Both the position numbers and the translations under genes were made by a program. The notes beneath the pieces are model-generated. The model saw nothing but the letters and a program-made list of their open reading frames with translations. It did not search any database and was not told the origin of the DNA. 64,000 nt of DNA. Origin: Pseudomonas jessenii (GTDB taxonomy: Bacteria; Pseudomonadota; Gammaproteobacteria; Pseudomonadales; Pseudomonadaceae). Where the stretch lies: NCBI RefSeq assembly GCF_002236115.1, contig NZ_NIWT01000003.1, positions 372,001 to 436,000 on the forward strand. Reading direction: 5' to 3'. Each line of letters begins with the position of its first letter. The first letter of the stretch is position 1. This document shows, one piece after another, positions 25,048 through 33,896 of the stretch.

Positions 25048-25746
25048 TCAGTGCTTGCGCGGGGCCAGGTAGCCCAGCCAGCGGCGCTCGGCCATCTTGA
25101 ACAGCTTCACCAGGATGAAGGTCAGGCACAGGTAGAATACGCCAGCGGTGATGTACGCCTCGAACGGCAGGTAGAACTGGGCGTTGACCGTGCGCGCGGC
25201 ACCGGTGATGTCGATCAGGGTCACGATGGACGCCAGACTGGTGGTCTGCAGCATCATGATCACTTCGTTGCTGTACTGCGGCAGCGCGCGACGCAGGGCC
25301 GACGGCAGCAGGATGCGCTTGTACATCTTGACCCGCGACATGCCCATGGCCTTGGCCGCTTCGATCTCGCCGTTCGGCGTGGCGCGCAGGCTGCCGGCGA
25401 TGATTTCGGCGGTGTAGGCGCTGGTGTTGATCGCGAACGCCAGGCACGCACAGAACGTTGCGCTGGACAGCCACGGCCAGAGGAAACTTTCCCGCACGGC
25501 TTCGAACTGCGCCAGACCGTAGTAAATCAAGAACAGCTGCACCAGCATCGGCGTGCCGCGGATCACGTAGGTGTAGAGCCAGGCCGACATGTTGACGACC
25601 GAGTTCTTCGAGACGCGCATCAGGCCCAGCGGCAAGGCGCACAGCAAGCCGAAGAACAGCGACAGCGCGAGCAGTTTGAGGGTGGTCACCAGGCCGCCAA
25701 GGTACAGCGGCATGGCCTCCCAAATGACGTTGTAGTCGAAGATCAT
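25048..25746 (-). CDS. aotM: Arginine/ornithine ABC transporter permease AotM
   Basis: 232 residues, HisM-like, with about five membrane helices and the permease loop EAAKAMGMSRVKMYKRILLP (ATPase contact) near 140-160. RGTPMLVQLFLIYYGL is the polar amino-acid permease signature. Its start overlaps the aotQ stop by four bases. Confidence 0.94.
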   Translation of the reverse strand: MIFDYNVIWEAMPLYLGGLVTTLKLLALSLFFGLLCALPLGLMRVSKNSVVNMSAWLYTYVIRGTPMLVQLFLIYYGLAQFEAVRESFLWPWLSSATFCACLAFAINTSAYTAEIIAGSLRATPNGEIEAAKAMGMSRVKMYKRILLPSALRRALPQYSNEVIMMLQTTSLASIVTLIDITGAARTVNAQFYLPFEAYITAGVFYLCLTFILVKLFKMAERRWLGYLAPRKH

Positions 25747-26432
25747 AGATCAGCCGCCCTTACGCCTACCGAGTAGCGCTTCTCAAGGTGACGCAATGCC
25801 AGCAACGACACACTGGTGATCACCAGGTACATCGCGGCTACTGCGAGGAAGAAGGTGAAAGGCTCGCGGGTGGCATCGGCCGCCTGCTTGGCCTTGAACA
25901 TCATGTCTTGCAGACCCACCACCGAAATCAGCGCGGTAGCCTTGGTCAATACCAGCCAGTTGTTGGTGAAACCCGGAATCGCCAGGCGAATCATCTGTGG
26001 TACCAACACCCGGAAGAACACCTGAAAACTGCTCATGCCGTAGGCCATGCCGGCTTCGGCCTGACCCTTGGGGATCGCCATGAAGGCGCCACGGAAGGTT
26101 TCCGACAGGTACGCACCGAAGATGAAGCCCAGGGTGCCGATACCGGCCGCCAACGGGTTCAGGTCGATGTACTCGTCAAAGCCGAGCAGCGGTGCGACGC
26201 GGTTGAGCAGGTCCTGGCCGCCGTAGAAAATCAGCAGGATCAGCACCAGGTCGGGAATACCGCGGATCACCGTGGAATACAGGTCGCCCAGCCAGGCCAG
26301 CCAGCGCACCGGCGACAGACGCAGTGCCACGCCGATCAGGCCCAGAACGATGGCCATGGCCATGGACGACAAGGCGAGCTGAAGCGTCAGCCAAGCGCCA
26401 TCGAGGATGACAGCCCCGTAGCCTTTCAACAT
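25743..26432 (-). CDS. aotQ: Arginine/ornithine ABC transporter permease AotQ
   Basis: 229 residues, HisQ-like inner-membrane permease: VIRGIPDLVLILLIFYGGQ, then GQAEAGMAYGMSSFQVFFRVLVPQM as coupling loop. Forms the channel with AotM. 91 bases after aotJ, overlapping aotM by four bases. Confidence 0.94.
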   Translation of the reverse strand: MLKGYGAVILDGAWLTLQLALSSMAMAIVLGLIGVALRLSPVRWLAWLGDLYSTVIRGIPDLVLILLIFYGGQDLLNRVAPLLGFDEYIDLNPLAAGIGTLGFIFGAYLSETFRGAFMAIPKGQAEAGMAYGMSSFQVFFRVLVPQMIRLAIPGFTNNWLVLTKATALISVVGLQDMMFKAKQAADATREPFTFFLAVAAMYLVITSVSLLALRHLEKRYSVGVRAADL

Positions 26433-26523
26433 GATTCAGGTCCTCGAAAGTTGGGATGAAAAAATGGCGCAAACCTCAGAGATCCTGTTGCTTGCGCCAT
26501 TTCGGACTTGTCGCTGGGACGTA

Positions 26524-27300
26524 TTACTTGCCGTAGATATCGAAGGCGAAGTACTTGTCCTGGATTTGCTTGTACTTGCCGTTCGCACGAATGGCTGCGA
26601 TGGCGTTGTTGAGCTTGTCCAGATCTTCCTTGTCGCCCTTGCGCACCGCGATGCCTACGCCGTCGCCGAAGTATTTGACGTCGGTGAACGCAGGGCCGAC
26701 GAAGGCGAAGCCTTTACCGGCATCGGTTTTCAGGAAGCCGTCATCCAAAAGCGTAGCGTCTGCCACGGTGCCGTCGAGGCGGCCGGCGGCCACGTCGAGG
26801 TAAATTTCGTTCTGCGAACCGTAAGGCTTGATCTCGGCACCCAGCGGGGCCAGGACTTCGCGGGCGAAACGCTCGTGGATCGAACCACGCTGCACGCCGA
26901 TGTTCTTGCCCTTGAGCTCGGTCAGGCCTTCGCTGACCTGAGTGCCGGCCTTCATGACCAGGCGAGCCGGAGTGTTGTAGTACTTGTTGGTGAAGTCCAC
27001 GGACTTCTTGCGATCTTCAGTGATCGACATGGACGACAGGATCGCGTCGATCTTGCGCACTTTAAGCGCTGGGATCAGGCCGTCGAACTCTTGCTCGACC
27101 CACACGCACTTGACCTTCATTTCTTCGCACAGCGCGTTGCCGATGTCGTAGTCGAAACCAACGATGCTGCCATCCGGCGCCTTGGACGCGAACGGAGGGT
27201 AAGCCGCCTCGATACCGATTTTCAGAGGTTTTTCATCGGCGAAGGTTGGCAAGGACAGCACGGAGAGTGCCAGGGCGCCAAGCAGCACGAGTTTCTTCAT
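26524..27300 (-). CDS. aotJ: Arginine/ornithine-binding periplasmic protein
   Basis: 258 residues. Sec signal peptide [20 protein letters not shown] ending near A22, then the SBP type-3 fold: [60 protein letters not shown]. Soluble periplasmic receptor for arginine/ornithine. The start MKKLV at 27300 was chosen because 48 upstream in-frame residues would precede the signal peptide. First gene of aotJQMP-argR; no aotO between aotM and aotP. Confidence 0.94.
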   Translation of the reverse strand: MKKLVLLGALALSVLSLPTFADEKPLKIGIEAAYPPFASKAPDGSIVGFDYDIGNALCEEMKVKCVWVEQEFDGLIPALKVRKIDAILSSMSITEDRKKSVDFTNKYYNTPARLVMKAGTQVSEGLTELKGKNIGVQRGSIHERFAREVLAPLGAEIKPYGSQNEIYLDVAAGRLDGTVADATLLDDGFLKTDAGKGFAFVGPAFTDVKYFGDGVGIAVRKGDKEDLDKLNNAIAAIRANGKYKQIQDKYFAFDIYGK

Positions 27301-27469
27301 CTTGGGACTCCATCGGTAAAGGGCAAAAACGGCAGAGTGAGCGACAGCCCAATATGCGAATGAGTGGAACCAGAAAGCAGTGCTGCGTCCTGGGAAGCGG
27401 GTGTTGAAATTCAACACGAGCAACGACGAGCGAGTGATCGGCATTCTAACGACAGGCCCGAGGCCGATA

Positions 27470-27485
27470 TTTCTTCAATGCGACA
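27470..27485 (-). promoter_or_regulatory. Putative ArgR half-site upstream of aotJ
   Basis: TGTCGC-ATTGAAGA-AA on the minus strand, 170 bases before the aotJ ATG, fits the ArgR half-site; a weaker TGTCGT copy lies 31 bases downstream of it. Confidence 0.5.
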
Positions 27486-27813
27486 ACTAATTACAGAAGC
27501 ACCGAGAAAGCCGTTTTAGCACGTTGACAGCCCTGCAAAATCATGCAAGAGCAAAAGATAGTGAACCGATCTATGTTGCAAATTGCGGGCCTATTATTGG
27601 CAAACCCTTCTAATCCGGCAAGCGCAGTGTAGCGGCTTATTTTTTTGAGGCGCATTTCAAGCCCGGATTTAAGCACTGGCGTTTCCCAATGCCCCGTATT
27701 GGCGCGATGCGGTTACACATTCAGTAACCTGAAAGAAAGCAGGTAACAGTAGGAAAATGCCGACAGAGTATCCCGATAATTATTGGTAGATGTTGCTGTA
27801 GCGCCTGCTAAAC

Positions 27814-27916
27814 CGCTATCGCGAGCAAGCTCGCTCCCACAATGGTTTTGTGTCGAACGCAAATATCGCATTCACCACAGATCCCCTGTGGGAGCGAGCT
27901 TGCTCGCGATGAGGCC
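27814..27916. repeat. REP pair between aotJ and acs
   Basis: ATCGCGAGCAAGCTCGCTCCCACA and inverted CCTGTGGGAGCGAGCTTGCTCGCGAT. The rest of the 27301-28003 gap holds the aotJ leader and the acs terminator; no gene is seen. Confidence 0.9.
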
Positions 27917-27944
27917 AGCCCAACCAACACAAAAACCCAGGCAC

Positions 27945-27980
27945 AAAAAAGCCCCGCCAGGCTCAACACCTGACAGGGCG
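27945..27980 (-). terminator. Terminator of acs
   Basis: Minus strand: GCCC-tgt-CAGG / CCTG-gcg-GGGC interrupted stem followed by TTTTTT, 24 bases past the acs stop. Confidence 0.7.
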
Positions 27981-28003
27981 TTTAAGTGACTCAGAACCGC
28001 CGC

Positions 28004-29959
28004 TTACGCGACATTCATGGTCTTGTGGGTATCAATCAAATGCTGCACCACACTCGGATCAGCCAGGGTGGAAATATCCCCCAACCCATCATATTCAGCC
28101 GTGGCAATCTTGCGCAGAATCCGGCGCATGATCTTGCCCGAACGAGTCTTCGGCAGCCCCGGCGCCCACTGGATCACATCCGGCGAAGCAATCGGGCCGA
28201 TCTCCTTGCGCACCCAGTTTTTCAGTTCCAGGCGCAGTTGCTCGTTCGGCTCTTCACCGTTTTTAAGGGTGACATAGACATAAATGCCCTGCCCCTTGAT
28301 GTCGTGCGGCACACCGACCACCGCCGCTTCGGCGACTTTCGGGTGCGCAACCATCGCGCTTTCGATCTCGGCGGTGCCCATGCGGTGGCCGGACACGTTG
28401 AGCACGTCATCCACGCGACCGGTGATCCAGTAGTAACCATCGGCATCGCGACGGGCGCCGTCACCGGTGAAGTACATGCCACGGAAGGTCTTGAAGTAAG
28501 TGTCGACGAAGCGGTCATGGTCGCCAAACAGCGTACGCGCCTGGCCTGGCCACGAATCGAGAATCACCAGGTTGCCCTCGGCCTCGCCTTCGACGATGTT
28601 GCCCAGGTTGTCCACCAGGGCCGGTACCACGCCGAAGAACGGACGCGCCGCAGAGCCTGGCTTGAGCGCATGAGCGCCCGGCAGCGGGCTCATCATGTTG
28701 CCGCCGGTTTCGGTCTGCCACCAGGTGTCGACGATCGGGCAACGGGACTTGCCGACGTTCTTGTAGTACCAATCCCAGGCTTCCGGGTTGATCGGCTCGC
28801 CCACCGAACCCAACAGGCGCAGGCTGCTGCCATCGGCGCCTTCAACGGCGGCGGTGCCGGAGGCCATCATGGCGCGGATCGCGGTCGGTGCGGTGTAGAG
28901 GATGTTGACCTTGTGCTTGTCGACGATCTTCGCCACCCGGGTGATGTCCGGGTAGTTCGGCACGCCTTCGAACAGCAGCGTGGTCGCGCCATTGGCCAGC
29001 GGGCCGTAGACGATGTAGCTGTGGCCGGTGACCCAACCGACGTCGGCGGTGCACCAGTAGATTTCACCCGGACGGTAGTCGAACACGCGCTCGTGGGTCA
29101 TGGCCGCGTACAGCAAGTAGCCGCCGGTGGTGTGCTGCACGCCCTTCGGCTTGCCAGTGGAGCCGGAGGTGTAAAGGATGAACAGCGCTTCTTCGGCGCC
29201 CATCTCTTTCGGCGCACACACGGTGCCGGCCACTTTCATCAGGTCCTCGAACCAGATGTCGCGATGCTGGTTCCACTTGATGTCGCCACCGGTGCGCTTG
29301 CACACGATGACTTTCTGGATGCTGCTGGTTTCCGGGTTGGTCAGCGCGTCGTCGACGTTGGCCTTGAGCGGGATCTTCTTGCCGGCACGAATGCCTTCGT
29401 CGGCGGTGATCACCACTTTGGATTTGCAGTCGATGATGCGACCGGCCAGGGCTTCCGGCGAGAAGCCGCCGAACACCACCGAGTGAATCGCGCCGATCCG
29501 GGTACAGGCCAGCATGGCGACCACGGCTTCGGGGATCATCGGCATATAGATAGTCACCACGTCGCCGCGGTGCACATCCTGGCCACGCAGGGCGTTGGCG
29601 AACTTGCACACTTGCTCGTGCAGTTCGCGGTAAGTGATGTTGCGGCTTTCGGCAGGGTCATCGCCCTCCCAGATGATCGCGACCTGATCGCCGCGCTCGG
29701 CCAGATGACGGTCCAGGCAGTTGTAGGAAACGTTCAGGGTGCCGTCGGCGAACCATTTGATGTCGACATGGTGATCGTCGAAGGAAGTCTGCTTCACCGT
29801 GGTGAAAGGCTTGATCCAGTCGAGGCGCTTGGCTTGCTCGCGCCAGAAGCCGTCGGGGTTGACGACCGACTGCTGGTACATGGCCTTGTAGGTCGCCTCG
29901 TCGGTCAGCGTGTTAGCCAGAACCTCGGGACGAACGGGATACAGGGAAGCCGCACTCAT
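28004..29959 (-). CDS. acs: Acetate--CoA ligase (acetyl-CoA synthetase)
   Basis: 651 residues, full length. Activates acetate to acetyl-CoA through acetyl-AMP. AMP-binding core with [23 protein letters not shown] (P-loop), [34 protein letters not shown] (hinge), and the C-terminal [15 protein letters not shown] lysine that is reversibly acetylated in this family. Monocistronic. Confidence 0.96.
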   Translation of the reverse strand: MSAASLYPVRPEVLANTLTDEATYKAMYQQSVVNPDGFWREQAKRLDWIKPFTTVKQTSFDDHHVDIKWFADGTLNVSYNCLDRHLAERGDQVAIIWEGDDPAESRNITYRELHEQVCKFANALRGQDVHRGDVVTIYMPMIPEAVVAMLACTRIGAIHSVVFGGFSPEALAGRIIDCKSKVVITADEGIRAGKKIPLKANVDDALTNPETSSIQKVIVCKRTGGDIKWNQHRDIWFEDLMKVAGTVCAPKEMGAEEALFILYTSGSTGKPKGVQHTTGGYLLYAAMTHERVFDYRPGEIYWCTADVGWVTGHSYIVYGPLANGATTLLFEGVPNYPDITRVAKIVDKHKVNILYTAPTAIRAMMASGTAAVEGADGSSLRLLGSVGEPINPEAWDWYYKNVGKSRCPIVDTWWQTETGGNMMSPLPGAHALKPGSAARPFFGVVPALVDNLGNIVEGEAEGNLVILDSWPGQARTLFGDHDRFVDTYFKTFRGMYFTGDGARRDADGYYWITGRVDDVLNVSGHRMGTAEIESAMVAHPKVAEAAVVGVPHDIKGQGIYVYVTLKNGEEPNEQLRLELKNWVRKEIGPIASPDVIQWAPGLPKTRSGKIMRRILRKIATAEYDGLGDISTLADPSVVQHLIDTHKTMNVA

Positions 29960-30099
29960 CTTTCTTACCTCGGTGGAATAGTTGTTTTTGTATGACCCTG
30001 TTTTAGCCGGGCCGGGGCTATAGAACCATTCGACGATGGTAGTAACAAGTCCCTACAAAATGTCGTGAAAAACCGTCAACCCCACTACCGCCGCGGTAC

Positions 30100-30181
30100 C
30101 TGTGGGAGCGAGCTTGCTCGCGATGGTCGTCAACGATAACGCGCCCAATCTGACACCCCGCAGTGCAAGCTCGCGCCTACA
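30100..30181. repeat. REP pair upstream of acs, second copy degenerate
   Basis: CCTGTGGGAGCGAGCTTGCTCGCGAT is intact; the inverted partner is decayed to GTGCAAGCTCGCGCCTACA. It occupies the middle of the 454-base gap 29960-30413. Confidence 0.8.
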
Positions 30182-30356
30182 AAAGAAGAGGTTATTCAGG
30201 GATTGTTACAGGATCTGTCAAAAGTGTTTATCAAAACCACGCCTATATGGACGAAGCGTCGACGCCTAAAATCAGCCACGCCAACAAGGCAACCTGATTA
30301 ACCAAGTTGCAGCCCCCACGAAGGCAGTTAATCAAACCCCTGATACCGAAGCTCCA

Positions 30357-30381
30357 CACGCAATCCCAAAAAGATTGCGTG
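30357..30381 (+). promoter_or_regulatory. Perfect 9-bp hairpin in the leader of the DUF2790 gene
   Basis: CACGCAATC (30357-30365) / GATTGCGTG (30373-30381) with a 7-base A-rich loop, 33 bases before the ATG at 30414. No T-run follows immediately (CCCCCTTTCG), so a stability or regulatory role is as likely as termination. Confidence 0.6.
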
Positions 30382-30413
30382 CCCCCTTTCGACCTCTAAA
30401 AGGTAAATTTCAA

Positions 30414-30677
30414 ATGAAAGCTTTATTGGTTCTGGCCCTCAGCAGTCTGTGCGCAACCGCCATGGCAAACGAGGTCCCGACTGATGTCGCACAGCAACAA
30501 CCAGCAATAGAGGAATACACCTACTCCACCCACCTGGACATCGCCAAAGTGACCTCCATGAGCGAAGCCCCGAACGTGTGTGAAGTTGTGCCGATGAAAA
30601 TGGAATACGAAGACTCCCACGGCCAACGACATATCCTGCGCTACAGCATGATGGGCAATGGCTGCTCCAACGGCTGA
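30414..30677 (+). CDS. DUF2790 family small periplasmic protein
   Basis: 87 residues. Signal peptide MKALLVLALSSLCATAMA cleaved before NEV; mature part has YTYSTHLDIAKVTSM, VCEVVPMKMEYEDSHGQRH and a C-terminal MGNGCSNG, giving two Cys that could form a disulfide. Function unknown; Pseudomonas genomes carry several paralogues. Start at ATG 30414 after AAAGG; an ATG 13 codons upstream would bury the signal peptide. Confidence 0.8.
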   Translation: MKALLVLALSSLCATAMANEVPTDVAQQQPAIEEYTYSTHLDIAKVTSMSEAPNVCEVVPMKMEYEDSHGQRHILRYSMMGNGCSNG

Positions 30678-30871
30678 TCCCCCCCCCCGCTTCACCCCTC
30701 CCCCAAAAGGTTCGACCCACCCGCCGCGATCAGGCAGATGAAGCGCCGAACCTTAAAGATCGATTAATTCGATTATTTTAAGCATTTATTTGCGCTTTTT
30801 TATCGAAATAGCAGGCGTAGAATCAACTGCAACCCAAGACAAACAACACCCACGAATCTGGAGCAACAACC

Positions 30872-31147
30872 ATGAAAACCCAACTGATCCTCGCCCTGAC
30901 CCTCTCCGTCCTGGCAGCCAACACCTTCGCCGCCGATGGTTACGACCGCACCGGCTCTGCCGTTTACACCAGTGAAGCGGCTGTCGCTTCCGACGGTTCC
31001 GACCACACCGGTGCCGCCCGCCTCGCCGCCGATGGTGCCGATCACGTCGGTGCAGGCAAACTGGCCTCCGATGGCTCCGACCACATCGGCGCAGCCCGTC
31101 TAGCCGCCGATGGTGCCGATCACGTCGGTGCCGCTCGCCTGAGCTGA
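30872..31147 (+). CDS. Small secreted protein of tandem DGxDHxGA repeats
   Basis: 91 residues. Signal peptide MKTQLILALTLSVLAANTFA, then nearly all of the mature chain is repeats of 12 residues: degenerate first copies, then SDGSDHTGAARL, ADGADHVGAGKL, SDGSDHIGAARL, ADGADHVGAARL. Asp and His are regularly spaced, so metal or surface binding is imaginable but not shown. I do not recognise a function. Followed by a UUCG-loop hairpin. Confidence 0.75.
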   Translation: MKTQLILALTLSVLAANTFAADGYDRTGSAVYTSEAAVASDGSDHTGAARLAADGADHVGAGKLASDGSDHIGAARLAADGADHVGAARLS

Positions 31148-31166
31148 TCCGCCAGCGTGACTTCAC

Positions 31167-31186
31167 AGCCCGACTTCGGTCGGGCT
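31167..31186 (+). terminator. Terminator after the DGxDHxGA repeat gene
   Basis: AGCCCGAC-TTCG-GTCGGGCT, an 8-bp stem capped by a stable UUCG tetraloop, followed by TAGTTGTG. Confidence 0.7.
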
Positions 31187-31415
31187 TAGTTGTGTCTGGA
31201 GCCTGAGAAAACCCCACCGAAACACAAGATGTAGTGAAAAAAGCCTTTTTTGGTCATTTCTTGAACAAAAATAATCCGGGGCAAAAAATTAAGAAAAAAA
31301 ATCTTCCCCCGCCAACATCGTTCAAAGCCCTGTAAACCCTCACTCCGACCGAAAAACGGCCCCCGTCGACCGTTCCGTGAGCCATTTCGCCGCACCACAG
31401 CACGCAAAACTTCCC

Positions 31416-31421
31416 TATAAT
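31416..31421 (+). promoter_or_regulatory. Putative -10 box of nrdB
   Basis: TATAAT in TTCCCTATAATGCGG. Transcription from here would give a leader of about 245 nt before nrdB. No convincing -35 at 17-bp spacing was found. Confidence 0.4.
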
Positions 31422-31595
31422 GCGGCCTTAAACGGGCCTGCAATATTCCCTTACAGGGACGAAAAGCCAGTCTGAAGCCCCGCACAAGCGATCAACGCTT
31501 GCTGCGCCCATCAGTGGCTCTCGGAACCCCGTACAAAATTCTGTTTGATGCCTGCGTATAGCTGCCGCAAAAAACGATTCCTTTAGATCCAACGC

Positions 31596-31652
31596 GGCCA
31601 GTAAGGCCGTGTGAAAAACCGACCTATCCAATTTCACACGGGCACACTGGCC
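31596..31652 (+). promoter_or_regulatory. Large hairpin in the nrdB leader
   Basis: GGCCAGT-aagg-CCGTGTGAAA (31596-31616) pairs with TTTCACACGG-gcac-ACTGGCC (31632-31652): 17 of 21 pairs with a symmetric 4x4 internal loop and a 15-base apical loop. The 3' arm ends nine bases before the GGAG ribosome binding site. No T-run follows, so it is not a terminator. Confidence 0.7.
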
Positions 31653-31674
31653 CTCACGCAGGAGACGACACGTC

Positions 31675-32922
31675 ATGCTGAGCTGGGACGAATTCGACAA
31701 AGAAGACACGGAAGTAGCAGTCAAGAGCGCCAACGCTGGCCACGCCACCGAAGCCAACATGGACCGTCTCGACAGCGCCGGCGGTGCCGCCGCCCTGGAA
31801 GCCCGTGCCGTGACCGCCGCTGACTCCGCCGCCGTTGCCCGCGCCAAAGCTGCCCTGGATTCCCTCGACGTCGCCGAAGGCCTCGCCGAACTCGAAGGCG
31901 CCTCCGCCCGTGTCGCCGTTGACGAAAAGCGCATGATCAACTGCCGCGCCGACCTCAACCAACTCGTACCCTTCAAGTACGACTGGGCCTGGCAGAAGTA
32001 CCTGGACGGCTGCGCAAACCACTGGATGCCGCAAGAAGTCAACATGACCGCCGACATCGCCCTCTGGAAAAACCCGGAAGGCCTGACCGACGACGAGCGC
32101 CGCATCGTGATGCGCAACCTCGGCTTCTTCTCCACCGCCGACTCCCTGGTTGCCAACAACCTGGTCCTGGCCGTGTACCGTTTGATCACCAACCCGGAAT
32201 GCCGCCAGTACATCCTGCGCCAAGCCTTCGAAGAGGCGATCCACACCCACGCCTACCAGTACTGCATCGAATCGCTGGCCATGGATGAAGGCGAAATCTT
32301 CAACATGTACCACGAGATCCCGTCGGTCGCGAAAAAAGCCACCTGGGGCCTGAAATACACCCGTTCGATCTCCGATCCGAAGTTCGAAACCGGCACCGTC
32401 GAAACCGACAAAGAACTGCTGCGCAACCTGATCGCCTACTACTGCGTTCTGGAAGGCATCTTCTTCTACTGCGGCTTCACCCAGATCCTCTCCATGGGCC
32501 GCCGCAACAAAATGACCGGCGTCGCCGAGCAGTTCCAGTACATCCTGCGCGACGAATCCATGCACCTGAACTTCGGCATCGACGTGATCAACCAGATCAA
32601 AATCGAAAACCCGCATTTGTGGGATGCCGAGATGAAGGAAGAAGCTTCGCAGATGATTCTGCAGGGTACTCAGCTGGAGATCGAATACGCTCGTGACACC
32701 ATGCCTCGTGGGGTATTGGGCATGAACGCTGCGATGATGGAGGACTACCTGAAGTTCATCGCTAACCGTCGTCTGTCGCAGATTGGGTTGAAGGAAGAGT
32801 ATCCAGGGACGACTAACCCGTTCCCTTGGATGAGCGAGATTATGGACTTGAAGAAAGAGAAGAATTTCTTTGAGACTCGGGTTATTGAGTATCAGACTGG
32901 TGGTGCGCTTAGCTGGGATTAA
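31675..32922 (+). CDS. nrdB: Ribonucleoside-diphosphate reductase class Ia, beta subunit
   Basis: 415 residues. R2 protein carrying the di-iron tyrosyl radical used with NrdA to make deoxynucleotides. Iron ligands in [11 protein letters not shown] and [12 protein letters not shown]; radical helix [13 protein letters not shown]. An Ala/Asp-rich extension (about 18-75) precedes the core, as in other Pseudomonas NrdB. The C-terminal tail [10 protein letters not shown] should dock into NrdA. No nrdA is in this window. Confidence 0.95.
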   Translation: MLSWDEFDKEDTEVAVKSANAGHATEANMDRLDSAGGAAALEARAVTAADSAAVARAKAALDSLDVAEGLAELEGASARVAVDEKRMINCRADLNQLVPFKYDWAWQKYLDGCANHWMPQEVNMTADIALWKNPEGLTDDERRIVMRNLGFFSTADSLVANNLVLAVYRLITNPECRQYILRQAFEEAIHTHAYQYCIESLAMDEGEIFNMYHEIPSVAKKATWGLKYTRSISDPKFETGTVETDKELLRNLIAYYCVLEGIFFYCGFTQILSMGRRNKMTGVAEQFQYILRDESMHLNFGIDVINQIKIENPHLWDAEMKEEASQMILQGTQLEIEYARDTMPRGVLGMNAAMMEDYLKFIANRRLSQIGLKEEYPGTTNPFPWMSEIMDLKKEKNFFETRVIEYQTGGALSWD

Positions 32923-32975
32923 TTTCCAAACTAGCCGCGATTTGAAGACTTGAATCGACAAATCGAACATCTGAA

Positions 32976-33001
32976 AGCCCCGATCTGATCGGGGCTTTTT
33001 T
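32976..33001 (+). terminator. Terminator of nrdB
   Basis: AGCCCCGAT-ctg-ATCGGGGCT perfect 9-bp stem followed by TTTTTT, 54 bases past the stop. Confidence 0.88.
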
Positions 33002-33274
33002 ATGGGGTAGGAAAACTCTTACTCACAATCTCAGTAGCAGCTAAACCTCCTACATGTATTCCAGCACCTTCTGTATTGAGGGCCATTCCAAGCGGCCTTA
33101 AGCTCTACTGCAGGTGCCTAAGAAACGCCCAACGTAGAAAGCTAGCCAATTACACAGACGAGCAGTCACCCTTGGTGATTTATCGTACGGATGTGTGAGG
33201 CTTTTGCTCGTTGGAGCTTCTTATGTCCACTCTATGTTGGGGGTCAGGCCCGCCAAAGTCCAAACGTAGAGGTA

Positions 33275-33337
33275 ATGGATATGCCTGAACACAACCTTCT
33301 CGTCACTCTCCAAACCATGGAGATCGGTCATGTCTGA
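33275..33337 (+). CDS. Possible 20-codon leader ORF overlapping the Bro-N gene
   Basis: ATG at 33275 after AGAGG encodes MDMPEHNLLVTLQTMEIGHV and ends at TGA 33335-33337, overlapping the ATG of the next gene (33330) in another frame. It could couple or tune translation of the Bro-N gene; the evidence is arrangement only. The remainder of 33002-33274 shows no gene. Confidence 0.25.
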   Translation: MDMPEHNLLVTLQTMEIGHV

Positions 33338-33827
33338 TCTCTTTTCTGTAACAGTCTTCACCCGCCACAACCTCCCTCTCCACGCCCTCCTCCTAGAAAA
33401 CCAACCATGGTTTTGCGCCCGTGATATCGGACGCTTGATGGGTTTCCATCTAAGTGAGCGCATGGTCAACAAACTGGATAAAGACCAACACCACACGTTG
33501 TGGATTGAGTATTACCGGCAACCGGAAAAGCAGTTGATGCTCAGCGAGTCAGGTGTGTACGCGCTGTTGGTGTATCACTACGCGCCAGGAAATCGGTTGC
33601 TGCGAGAGTGGATCACTCATCAAGTGGTGCCGGCCTTGCGTGATGTGGAGCAGTCGGGTAATTCGGACCGGCCGATGTTGAGTGTGTTGGATTGGCCAGA
33701 AATGTCGCTGAGCCTGCTGCATTGGCAGGATGAACCGTGGATTCGGTTACGGGATATGCCTTGTTTACTACTGGGCCAGCAGCGAACGTCTTGGTGGCGG
33801 AAGGTTTCGCAGTTTTTTCTGTTTTAA
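33330..33827 (+). CDS. Bro-N domain phage antirepressor-like protein
   Basis: 165 residues. The Bro-N fold covers about 5-110: FSVTVFTRHNLPLHALLLENQPWFCARDIGRLMGF, then LMLSESGVYALLVYHYAPGNRLLREWITHQVVPALR. The C-terminal 50 residues do not match a known antirepressor C-domain. Bro-N proteins are DNA-binding phage antirepressors; isolated copies are common in Pseudomonas chromosomes. GGAG lies upstream of the ATG. It is convergent with mcrC and may be a phage relic or a regulator of the restriction locus. Confidence 0.8.
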   Translation: MSDLFSVTVFTRHNLPLHALLLENQPWFCARDIGRLMGFHLSERMVNKLDKDQHHTLWIEYYRQPEKQLMLSESGVYALLVYHYAPGNRLLREWITHQVVPALRDVEQSGNSDRPMLSVLDWPEMSLSLLHWQDEPWIRLRDMPCLLLGQQRTSWWRKVSQFFLF

Positions 33828-33842
33828 CAGGCTATCGCAAAA

Positions 33843-33864
33843 AGGGTGCAACCCTCTGCACCCT
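33843..33864. terminator. Hairpin between convergent Bro-N gene and mcrC
   Basis: AGGGTGCA-accctc-TGCACCCT, perfect 8-bp stem; T-rich ATATTGATTTT on the plus strand and AAA on the other side. Probably a shared terminator. Confidence 0.5.
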
Positions 33865-33896
33865 ATATTGATTTTGCCCGCCGAACGTCCAATCGA

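Noticed and set aside
27986..29995. 669-codon open frame on the plus strand
   Set aside because: Antisense shadow of acs.
30970..31140. Possible CRISPR-like array
   Set aside because: The repeats are contiguous, in frame and code for DGxDHxGA units; there are no spacers.
31596..31652. Terminator reading of the nrdB leader hairpin
   Set aside because: No T-run follows on either strand and it directly precedes the gene start.
31428..32246. 272-codon minus-strand frame over nrdB and its leader
   Set aside because: Antisense to nrdB; Ser/Arg/Ala-rich shadow translation.
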